Under the pieces are notes generated by a model. The model saw only the letters and a list, made by a program, of their open reading frames with translations, did not search any database and had not been told where the DNA came from. From positions 1 to 25,910 of the forward strand of contig LSSK01001527.1 in assembly GCA_001969505.1 (NCBI GenBank): a stretch of DNA of 25,910 nt, in the 5' to 3' direction. Positions 1 through 8,660 of this stretch are shown here, piece after piece. The stretch's first letter is position 1. The number at the start of each line of letters is the position of its first letter. Source of the stretch: Zancudomyces culisetae. Its lineage: Eukaryota > Kickxellomycota > Harpellomycetes > Harpellales > Legeriomycetaceae. The position numbers and the translations under genes were made by a program.

Positions 1-187
1 ATTGGGTTATTTGATCATATACAACCAAAAATAAAATAAAAAGTAATTATTAAGCTATTTTAATAAAGAGAACAAAATTTAAATATAAGCTCTACAAATG
101 TGAAATATAAGTGTACAAGTTTAACTCTCCTGTTTGAGAAGAGAAAAGGATAGAATAGTAAAAATAAATTCTCCGTTTGAGAAGGAT
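1..187. other. 3' flank of the INTS2 gene
   Basis: AT-rich non-coding sequence beyond the stop codon of the minus-strand INTS2 gene. It must hold that transcript's 3' end. I see no canonical AATAAA on the minus strand here, and no other gene. Confidence 0.5.
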
Positions 188-3100
188 TTATTTACGTCGA
201 TGTCTAAAAGAATTTCCAGAATTGGTATTTTGGTTAATGTTAGGATTGGCGTTAATGTTTTTAGCAGTTCCAATACCAGGCACACCAGTGCCACCAGCCG
301 TCGTTGCAAAATTAAAAGCAGGTCCAAAGTTAGCCGTATTGGAGTTATTGTATTTAAATTTCTTTTTTGGCGTACTACCTGCATTTCCAGTAACACCAGT
401 GGGGTATGCAGGATTGGTAGGTTGAGTAAAATAGGATTGTTTGTTTGGGTGTGAGCGTTTGTTGAAAGAGCCTTGCTGTTTGGTGTTGATGTTGGTATTT
501 GCATTCACGGTGGTAGCTGGGTTAGGGGCTGTGTTCATTGTAGAAACAAAGCCAATTCCAGGGATTGAAGAGACCGAGGGATTAAAGACAAAGGGCTGTG
601 TGCTAGGATTAATCTTTGGATTATTGATTGGGCTTTGGTTTTGGTTTTGGTTTTGGTTTTGGTTTTGGTTTTGGTTTTGGTTTTGGTTTTGGTTGAGAGG
701 AAAAGACAGATTTGAGGTTGAAACAGGATTTGAAGAATCAAATTGGGTAGAGGTTTGTTGGGGCTGATTTTGGATATTAGAAAAGGGATCAGCTGGTAGG
801 TCTCTTTGAATAAATTGGTTGCTGTTGTTATTGTTGTTGTTGTTGCTGTTGTTGTTGAAGGTGCGTTTTCTGGGCAGATTGGTAGAAGTTTTAACAGCAG
901 AAGAGTCAAAAGATTGTTGGGAGTTGGATCCTAGGCTTTGATTTGGGTTGGAATAAAAGTTGAAGTTCTTTTTGGATGAATGAGAGTGAGTTGAGGAGGT
1001 ATTGAACTTATTATAAGAGTTTCGAGTGGGATGATCTGTAGATTTGTTGGGTTGGGAAACGTAGTGTGAAGAACCATCTCTATCTTTATCCTTTGAATAG
1101 TGTTTACTGGACTGGTGATGATGGTGTTGTTGTTGTTGTTGTTGAATATTACCGTTGTTGGTAGAGGCAAAAGATTCTGGAGGAACGTTAGCAGCAGTAA
1201 TGTTGGAATTTGGGTTTGGGTTTGTATTAGTGTTGATGTTTACAGATTGTGGATATTGTGGAAGATGAGAATGGAAGGAAGGGGGTTTGTGACTGGTAGG
1301 TAGAATTGGGTTGTTGGTAGAAGGTGGGAGAGACTCAAAAGATAAACGGGTGGAAGAGGGAAAAGAAGTAGAGGTAGAGGTAGATGTAGACGTGGAAGTG
1401 GTGGCAGATGTAGATGTAGAGAAGGGAAAGTTGAAAGCAGATCTTTGAGGTTTTGTGGAAGTTCTGGAGGGAGAGGAAAACTGTTTTTGGTAGTGAGGGA
1501 GATTGGCAGAAGAAAGCTGTCTGGGGGCAAATGAGGCAGAAGAGAAAGAAGGAGGACCTTTATCAAATAGAAAGACAAAATCGAGACTGTCAGAGTGGTT
1601 GGAGGTAAGCCAGGATTGTTTGTTTCTTTTGTCAGAAAGTAGGGAATGGGCTGCTTTCAGGCGGACCAGGAGTAGGGATTGCAGCCAAGCTGTTCTGGCG
1701 GTAGTGTAAATATCTACAAACTTTTCAGGTTTTGCTGAAGCAACAGCTGTGTTTGTAGAACTAGTAGGTGTAGGTATAGGTGTAGATATAGATGTAGATG
1801 TAGGTATAGACGTAGGTGTAGGTGCAGGCAACGTCAACAGCGTAAAAAGAGAATCCAAATTAAAAGAAGTCTGAGAGATAAAGCTAGTAATCAACCGCAA
1901 ACATTCGGGGAAAAGAGAAGGAAAAGCAAATGCAATTCTCAATAAAACGGTTAGTAGTGAGTTGATTATGAGCAAATCACCTCGAGTGCAAGAGATGTTG
2001 CGTGCAGATAAAAAGGGTGCAAACGAGAGTGTTATATGAGGCAGCACAACTTCAGTAGCCAGGGTTTCATAGACAGGAGTTGGGTATTTAGAAAACAAAC
2101 AACCTGCCAACTCGACAGCAAACAACATCTGGCCAGCGGTGGGCTGGACAATCAGTTCGGGCACAAAATCGATACAGGAATGCATAGATGGTATGTAGTC
2201 AACCATGCCCTGAACAAGCTGTGGGTTATACGTTTCGAAATGAACTAGTTTCTGGAGCATATTGACGTCCAAAAACTGACGATGGATATAACCATAGACC
2301 AGCTGGCTGGCTTGGATGCGGTACTTTGAAGAAATAGCTGGCAAGACATTGGTCAGCAGCAGCTGAATAACAGCAGCATCCTGGAGTTGAACTACGGCTG
2401 AAAACATTGACGCCTTTGCGGAAATACGAGATGCTTTTTTAAGAACCAAGTAATACATTCGGCGGTATTTAAGCTTGGACATTTGAATCAGTGAATGCAA
2501 CACTGCCAAAAAAATCTTAACTAGTACTGGATGTCCAAACATGCGCGGGTCGCTGCCAAAAAATACCGCTATTGGGTCGGCCCATAACTGCTGGATACTT
2601 AGATTTGGATCGCTACGCTGGTTCTGTAAAGTACTGTTCCACCCGCTTACTGAGCCTACTATCGTATCCGTTGGATTTACCAAGTACATTTGCTGCCAAT
2701 ACCTTCCAACTCTTTCGATTTCTCTTTCAACACGTTCATTCTCCCAAAAACTTTTGGTTTCTGCCATGTTAAACAATTCTATAAACATATCCTTTGCCTC
2801 CTGTTTTGCATTCTGTGACAACCAAACGCCATCATACTCGGCTGACTGGAGAGAGAAATCTTCCAGAACGAGTGAGTCTCTAGGATTTGAATCGATCAGG
2901 TATCGATACTGTGTTATAATCATCGAACAATACTCTGGTACAAATACTGCGTATTCCTGTTGATGTTCATACTTTTCCAGCAACTTGAGAATCCACTTTG
3001 CTGGAATGGAATCTACCAACAAATCTGAATATTCGTATCCATATTTAGCTGCAGACTTGAGCCGCATATCCGTCTTGTCTACTGTTCTAAACTGTGTCTG

Positions 3101-5113
3101 CGCAACACTCAACTGCTTTTTGTTATAATACAACAAATAAAATAAAAACACTAAATATCGATCGTTAAGCACTTCTCCATGCATTCCAGATACCACTGGT
3201 CGCTCGCCTCTAAGCACGCTACCTAGCTCCTGCTCATCTATCGCTTTTAACAAAAAGTGTTCCATACTATCTACATGTTGTTTCACTAACTTTACCACCA
3301 TTTCCATTTTATCGGCTCGTACACTTTTCATTTCGTCCATAAGCCATTTTTCGATATCTACGTTTATATTTGTGGTCGTCATATACAGCTCGCTGCTTTG
3401 CATCAACCGTAAACCTGCCTTGTACCGATAGTTACTTTTCTCCCCATCCGCTATATCCCCTTCCCTAGAAAACACTGCCTCAACAACCTTGCTAAATAAT
3501 TTCTGTCTGTTGGCACTTCCGCTCGCTCCCTTCAAATCAATCAGCTCTGCTAATCGATATATTTTATTTCTCGGGATTACAAAATCCATATTTGCCATTT
3601 CTGCTACTATTCTCTCGACCTCTTCCATCTCTCTAAAATACGTAAACACCAAAACCATCGCCAAACTATCAAACGCCTTTGTTTCTACCATTTCCAATAG
3701 CATTTCCACAACCTCTGGTCCCATCACATTCCCTATCACACTTCCCATCGCATTCCTGCTACTACTAGCATTTGCTCCGCCGCCTTTGGTTTTGGTTATG
3801 GCAAGAATCGTCAAAACCGCTGCAACTTGTGCCTCTTCTTTTGTCTTTGCCCGTTTACTGACTCTACAGCACACTCTGCTTTTATCGTTCCACCTACTTT
3901 CTGTCCTCATATATCCGAGTATTCCGCAAATTGCTCGTACAGGCTCTATCCAACCGTCATCATTCCTCTCTTCACTCTCCTCTAGCTCTTCTACCACTTC
4001 AGCAATAATTTGTTGAACCCCAATCTCCTCCTCAGGCCCTGCCATAGTCTGTGACGTTATCCATCCTATATTACCCTTGCAAAACACCCGGTTAAGCTCA
4101 TCTCTTATACATCCCACCTTTTTTGTTTTGGCCTGATGCCTAATAATACGTAAATATATTCCAAACATCAGTCGTCGCTCCTCCAGTTGTCTTTTTATCT
4201 CGTCTTGATACTCCTCTATCTTTGACATCTCACTAATAATCCCTTTTATTGCCTCCTGGTATACTATTGGGAGCACACTATATCTTTCTAGCATTCTCTT
4301 CAACAGTTGAAGTCCCGAATCGTGCCTATTCAAAAACAATCTTTCAACTACTCTCATACTCTTGTGTCCCAACACTATTGCCTCCATTGTTTTTGGTACA
4401 TTTATCCACAATACCCTCCCCTCCTCCAGCAACTCTCCGATCGTATTTTCTATTTCCTCTCCAAGTTCTTCTCCACTATTAAACTCCTTTCCAACCGCAA
4501 TATCGCCTCCCACCGCCACGCTCTTTATTCTTTTCAGTTGCTCCCCAAGCTCTGACCGTGTCGCTGCCCAGAATACACTTTTTGTCTTTATCCATCGCAT
4601 ACAGTTTGCTATAGCTACATCTATATCCGCTGTAGGCGCTCCTGACGACTCTGCGATTTTTCGCTGTCGTAACACACCCAAATACACTGGTATCTCTTCT
4701 AAAAACTCCATGTAACTTGTCAACACTATTTTTTTCCGTATATCGGCTCCCCCCCTCAAAAACTCCATCAACTGTTGGTTCCGTTTATCTATTTGATTAA
4801 TTGTCTCTTTCCGTTGCGCCTTCCACAACTCCATAGCCTCTATTTCAATTTCTATAGTTCGCGATTCAATTTTTCCCAAAATCTCCTCTCGCTTAACATC
4901 TTCCCCCTCTTCTTTCTTTAGACTTTTCAGTATTTTCTGCTCGGCAATACCTTGCTCTTTTTTATCCAAATCCATCAGCTCAACTTTCTCATCTTTATCT
5001 CGAGCCTCTACTTTCACTTCTCCTATCTCCTCCTGGGCTCCCACTGTTTTCCCTGTTCCTTTCCACAGTTCTTCTGTAGTCGAATCTTCTTTTATTTTGA
5101 TACTACTTTCCAT
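188..5113 (-). CDS. INTS2: Integrator complex subunit 2 (INTS2) homologue with Q/N/S-rich C-terminal tail
   Basis: Predicted 1641-residue scaffold subunit of Integrator, the nuclear complex that cleaves nascent snRNA and other Pol II transcripts. The key match is the block around residues 960-1000: KLVHF, then IPSMH (974-978), then a DFVPELIVQP stretch and FAVEL. It matches in order and spacing the C-terminal part of animal INTS2 as I recall it (KLVHF, GIPSMHICLDFIPELIAQP, FAIQLL). Weaker collinear blocks precede it (a SIPAKWILK stretch; DPIAVFFGSDPR). The N-terminal ~100 residues are K/E-rich. Residues ~1187-1641 are low complexity (S/T, Q, N, H runs, a QN repeat) with basic NLS-like clusters such as PKKKFK. 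Animal INTS2 is about 1200 residues, so the tail is extra. The open frame continues upstream to a GTG at 5170, but 5113 is the first ATG. No intron is evident. The gene is divergent from PRP31. Family confidence is high; the N-terminus is less certain. Confidence 0.9.
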   Translation of the reverse strand: MESSIKIKEDSTTEELWKGTGKTVGAQEEIGEVKVEARDKDEKVELMDLDKKEQGIAEQKILKSLKKEEGEDVKREEILGKIESRTIEIEIEAMELWKAQRKETINQIDKRNQQLMEFLRGGADIRKKIVLTSYMEFLEEIPVYLGVLRQRKIAESSGAPTADIDVAIANCMRWIKTKSVFWAATRSELGEQLKRIKSVAVGGDIAVGKEFNSGEELGEEIENTIGELLEEGRVLWINVPKTMEAIVLGHKSMRVVERLFLNRHDSGLQLLKRMLERYSVLPIVYQEAIKGIISEMSKIEEYQDEIKRQLEERRLMFGIYLRIIRHQAKTKKVGCIRDELNRVFCKGNIGWITSQTMAGPEEEIGVQQIIAEVVEELEESEERNDDGWIEPVRAICGILGYMRTESRWNDKSRVCCRVSKRAKTKEEAQVAAVLTILAITKTKGGGANASSSRNAMGSVIGNVMGPEVVEMLLEMVETKAFDSLAMVLVFTYFREMEEVERIVAEMANMDFVIPRNKIYRLAELIDLKGASGSANRQKLFSKVVEAVFSREGDIADGEKSNYRYKAGLRLMQSSELYMTTTNINVDIEKWLMDEMKSVRADKMEMVVKLVKQHVDSMEHFLLKAIDEQELGSVLRGERPVVSGMHGEVLNDRYLVFLFYLLYYNKKQLSVAQTQFRTVDKTDMRLKSAAKYGYEYSDLLVDSIPAKWILKLLEKYEHQQEYAVFVPEYCSMIITQYRYLIDSNPRDSLVLEDFSLQSAEYDGVWLSQNAKQEAKDMFIELFNMAETKSFWENERVEREIERVGRYWQQMYLVNPTDTIVGSVSGWNSTLQNQRSDPNLSIQQLWADPIAVFFGSDPRMFGHPVLVKIFLAVLHSLIQMSKLKYRRMYYLVLKKASRISAKASMFSAVVQLQDAAVIQLLLTNVLPAISSKYRIQASQLVYGYIHRQFLDVNMLQKLVHFETYNPQLVQGMVDYIPSMHSCIDFVPELIVQPTAGQMLFAVELAGCLFSKYPTPVYETLATEVVLPHITLSFAPFLSARNISCTRGDLLIINSLLTVLLRIAFAFPSLFPECLRLITSFISQTSFNLDSLFTLLTLPAPTPTSIPTSTSISTPIPTPTSSTNTAVASAKPEKFVDIYTTARTAWLQSLLLVRLKAAHSLLSDKRNKQSWLTSNHSDSLDFVFLFDKGPPSFSSASFAPRQLSSANLPHYQKQFSSPSRTSTKPQRSAFNFPFSTSTSATTSTSTSTSTSTSFPSSTRLSFESLPPSTNNPILPTSHKPPSFHSHLPQYPQSVNINTNTNPNPNSNITAANVPPESFASTNNGNIQQQQQQHHHHQSSKHYSKDKDRDGSSHYVSQPNKSTDHPTRNSYNKFNTSSTHSHSSKKNFNFYSNPNQSLGSNSQQSFDSSAVKTSTNLPRKRTFNNNSNNNNNNNSNQFIQRDLPADPFSNIQNQPQQTSTQFDSSNPVSTSNLSFPLNQNQNQNQNQNQNQNQNQNQSPINNPKINPSTQPFVFNPSVSSIPGIGFVSTMNTAPNPATTVNANTNINTKQQGSFNKRSHPNKQSYFTQPTNPAYPTGVTGNAGSTPKKKFKYNNSNTANFGPAFNFATTAGGTGVPGIGTAKNINANPNINQNTNSGNSFRHRRK
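639..692. repeat. (TTTTGG)9 hexanucleotide repeat inside INTS2
   Basis: Nine perfect TTTTGG units, preceded by one CTTTGG (633-638). On the coding minus strand this is CCAAAA, translated as alternating Gln-Asn. The unit length is a multiple of three, so gain or loss of units keeps the reading frame. It lies in the disordered C-terminal tail. Confidence 0.97.
818..856. repeat. GTT-type trinucleotide repeat encoding poly-Asn with Ser interruptions
   Basis: Thirteen in-frame triplets, mostly GTT on the plus strand (AAC on the coding strand), interrupted by GCT and ATT. It encodes an asparagine tract with two serines in the INTS2 tail. Confidence 0.9.
1115..1144. repeat. CAA/CAC repeat encoding Gln6-His4
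   Basis: A run of TTG triplets (CAA on the coding strand) next to GTG/ATG triplets. It encodes six glutamines followed by four histidines in the low-complexity tail of INTS2. Confidence 0.9.
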
Positions 5114-5602
5114 ATTCCTGTTTTCTTTTATGTTGCTCTTATTTGTGTCTCTTGTGTGTATGAGTTTCACTTTTTTTTCTATATTTTACTTATTCCAATC
5201 AACCCTTTATATCTCGATTTCCTCATTCACTTCTCTTTTGTTTGATATCTCTTGTGCGCTAGTTATATCTATGTTTTTTAAAATTAAACTTTCATTAGTT
5301 TGTATTAAGGCTCTCAAAAAGTAAAAGAAAAAAATATAGTAATATCAACTCTATCATATCCACGCATTCAACCTCTCTGAATAAATACAAAAGCAAAATA
5401 CACTTCTCAATCACTCAATCTTCTAAAACAATTCTCTAACCACAGATATCGTTTATCGGATTCACATCTCAATCCCCCATACCCATTTCCTCTCCTTCTC
5501 TTCGTCAAAAACGAATACGAAGATGGAAGAGTGATAGTGTTGGTGATTACATTGGAAAGTGTTGATACTTTTTGCAAATTATTCCACCCATCACTCACAA
5601 AT

Positions 5603-5610
5603 ACACGTGT
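5603..5610. promoter_or_regulatory. Palindromic E-box ACACGTGT upstream of INTS2
   Basis: A perfect 8-bp palindrome with a CACGTG core lies about 490 bp upstream of the INTS2 ATG. bHLH factors bind such cores. Function here is inferred only from the motif, which can occur by chance. Confidence 0.25.
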
Positions 5611-6563
5611 GTATGTGGTGGTATGTCATTTTCACCTCTCCCTCTCTTGCATCGCTTTCCAAGACATAAGCAAACTAACAATAAATGTAGTGGCCCATCC
5701 CTAACTATCGTGGATAGCGCAGACACCAATAACTTTTTTGTTTGCATATACGCCCATCCCCCCCCCCCATCTACTTTTTCATTTCATGCCTTTTTTTTTC
5801 TGACGGTACTTGCTTGTTTCTTTTAAAAAAAAAGGAGGGGAGGATAAAACCCACAAAAACATCCTTCTGTCGCAAAACCAACAGCTCATAAAACTCAGCT
5901 TTCTTACGAATTGATATTATATCTTTTACTGTAAATACAACTCTTACAATTCATGCATTTTTTTTCTACTCTCTAGCTATGTCTTTTTCATAATTACAAA
6001 CTTTTGAAATCATAAAGACAAGGATTTCAAACCCGTTTTTAACATTTTCACCTTCATTTACATTTTCATTTTCAAACTCACAAAAAAAAATTTTTTTTCG
6101 TGGGTAAATTGTATCCAAACCAGCTTCTTTTCTGCCAATTATGCATCTGGGTTTCAATCTTTCTTTCCAAACCTTTGTCTTTATGTTCAGATAAATGTAG
6201 ACAAATAAACATTGACAATAGATATTTGGTGAGTTGAAAAGTAAAAAATGAAAACGTGTCTGGGATTCCGAGTTGTAAGAACGAAAAATAATAATAACAG
6301 CTCCCCTTCCTCAAAACGTATACCAACCGCCAATTCTTACCTGTATAAAAACGTTTAAGATTGCAGTTCTAACATATACCATGAGCCTATTTATGGATTC
6401 CTTTATCTTTTCAAAACAGCTCCTCAGTTTGTTTCTCTAGAAAAGAATTCGCAAGAAAGATGGGATTTTGCAGAAAAACATGCTTGATACACCACCTTGG
6501 CAATTTAAAAATAAACAGCCTATAACAAACGAGCACTAATTTTCTTCTCTAACTTCCCATTCA

Positions 6564-6582
6564 TTTTTTGGCGGGTATAAAA
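6564..6582 (+). promoter_or_regulatory. E2F-like site joined to a TATA box
   Basis: TTTTTTGGCGGG is followed at once by TATAAAA on the plus strand. The first part resembles the E2F consensus and the second a TATA box. No recognisable gene follows; the nearest plus-strand ATG-led frame of note is a 15-codon ORF at 6721-6768. This may be a promoter for an unannotated transcript or part of the INTS2/PRP31 regulatory DNA. Confidence 0.3.
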
Positions 6583-8561
6583 TTTTTCTCTCTCCAACTT
6601 GACCAAGAAAAGATAAATGCGAATAGATTGCTTTCAGGCACAATTCTCGAATCACAACAATTTTAGCCAATGATAAACAGGCCAGCCATAGAAAAAAAAT
6701 TGCATTTTTCTTTCACTAAGATGGCTGCTGTCAGAGTTACCAAAAGTTATTTGCGGTTCAAGCGATAATACAAAAAAAATAAAGCAAATAATCTAGTTAC
6801 CTTTTGTGATTCTGTCATTTGATATATTTTTCCTTTATGAATGGTGAATATTGGTTTCATCCCCCTCTTTTCTGAGGTTTCTAGTAAAAAAATTAAAACC
6901 CTATTTTAGCTGGCGTGTTTTAATTAATTTGGTTTTAGAAGAATAGCAATCTTTTTGTTTTCCTTCTAAAACAACTGAGTTGGTATGTCCAAGTAAGAGT
7001 TGTTGTGATATCTAAGCTAGTCCTTTCCTACAGAACTGTTCGTTTCTATTTTTACGAATGAGCAAATATAACAGAGGTATGAAGGTTCTACCGTGTTAAG
7101 CTATTATTCTACAGTTTCAAAGTCTGGACACAAGTACTTGTTATTCTATAGTCTCAAAAACTGATAAAGCCTGGGTCATATAAAATCTGCCGACTAGGCT
7201 TAACTAAATTTTCTATACTTTTTAGAGTAAAATATTAAAGAATTACATATGCTTTGCATTTGAAATAAAACCATGATGCTGCCTTTGATGGGTTTAAATA
7301 GTTTTTTTTTTAATTTTCCAATTCCGGGTTTTTTTTTTTGCTGTTTGCACTGGAAGAAAAGCTGATACTTTGCAGTTATGTTTATTTTCTTCAATTCGTG
7401 TGACCACACCAAAAGTAATACTTTTTTTGTTAATTCAAACCAATAGACTGGCGTGGTAACTGTAGAAGGCGAATAACTTACTTAGTAGGCCAATTGCTGG
7501 ATGTCATGCCTCATAAGCTCTCCAAACTAGACTTATTATTCACAAGAATTACACAATAACCACTCAGCTGCTGAATGCTGAAACATTTTGCATCCATTGG
7601 TTTGTTTTATCAGAAATTTTCACTTTTAAATATGCTTTGTGTAATTAGAGGAGATTAGTAACAACAATACTTTTTTTTTTTGCTGTAATAAAGGCAAAAA
7701 AAATAACAAAATAACAAAATAATAACATAATAACAAAACCCAACAACATGGAATTTTCAGACACTAAAAGGCGTAATAGCTGAAAAGTAAACAAAAGGAG
7801 CGAAAAGATATCCACGGCCTACATCCACCCCAAGCCATCTGCTGTTATTTTTACCCTTGTTTCTCTCTAAATAAACATTCCACTCTTGGTTTCTCGTCTT
7901 TTTTTTTTCGTTACTGAGCTTTAAAACAATTAGAGGATTCCCTAACATCATTTTTTTTCACTTTGGTTGTGCTCAATCCACTCACTCATGCTTTGTTTAT
8001 TAATAAACTGCTAAAATGCAACAAAAACAGATATGGTGACTTTGGTATCAATCGGAACCCTATTCAAATATTTATCTTACGTCCTTTACAGCCAAGTAGT
8101 CCCTATAATAGCAAAGCAATTAAACTTTTATCCCGTTTTGTTTTTAGGATCCACATCTTAAATACAAAGTTTACTGTCTGCTTGCGAAAAAAAAACCAAA
8201 CCAGCTATATACATTTGAGCTTTGAGAAAAAGAAGGGGGGGGGCTACTACTGATGGGAATAGAAAGCAGCTGCAAATAAAAAAGTAGGATCATGGTTTTA
8301 CTACAATTTACCATTTCCTTCAGCACAGCTGTTTTATTAGTCCATGATTAGTGTACATAATCACAATTCATGTATGGCTATACGTAGAAATGAAACATTA
8401 GTGTATGCTTTTGGCTCCATTAAATAAGTTGAGGTTCATCCAGGTTAAGATACTTTGGAACAGTTAACTATTTTCTTTCCTTCATTTTGATTTTAATTAA
8501 TTGTGGTAATAGCAGTTAAATAAGTTTGTCCATTCCACGGATTTTTTTTTTTGATTTTTTT

Positions 8562-8570
8562 TATAAAAAA
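8562..8570 (+). promoter_or_regulatory. Candidate TATA box of PRP31
   Basis: TATAAAAAA lies 90 bp upstream of the PRP31 ATG, within T- and A-rich DNA. The distance suits a fungal TATA element, but the AT-rich background makes chance likely. Confidence 0.35.
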
Positions 8571-8660
8571 ATATTGCTAATGAATAATAAGACTTGAAGT
8601 TGTATTATTAACATTTTGAATTTAAAAAGAACCCATCGCCCTACAAAACAATCATTAGAA

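Larger units (their letters stand above)
5114..8660. other. 3.5-kb divergent intergenic region between INTS2 and PRP31
   Basis: This is the 5' side of both flanking genes. It is AT-rich with many A and T homopolymers, a C11 run at 5758-5768, a G9 run at 8235-8243, an A9T8 inverted repeat at 6079-6104, and an AATAAC-type simple repeat around 7700-7738. Open frames up to 96 codons occur, but they start at near-cognate codons or have biased composition, and none resembles a known family. I found no tRNA or rRNA. It could hide a non-coding RNA or a short multi-exon gene. Confidence 0.6.

Noticed and set aside
3489-4016. 175-codon plus-strand ORF
   Set aside because: Antisense to INTS2; Ser/Thr/Leu-rich composition typical of a complementary frame.
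5114-5170. N-terminal extension of INTS2 from a GTG at 5170
   Set aside because: The codon is GTG, not ATG. Nuclear genes rarely start so, and the first ATG is at 5113.
7963-8253. 96-codon plus-strand open frame
   Set aside because: Starts at TTG, has no recognisable motif and ends in a homopolymer-rich region.
8616-8660. N-terminal extension of PRP31 from a TTG at 8616
   Set aside because: The ATG at 8661 gives an N-terminus matching the family; the extension does not.
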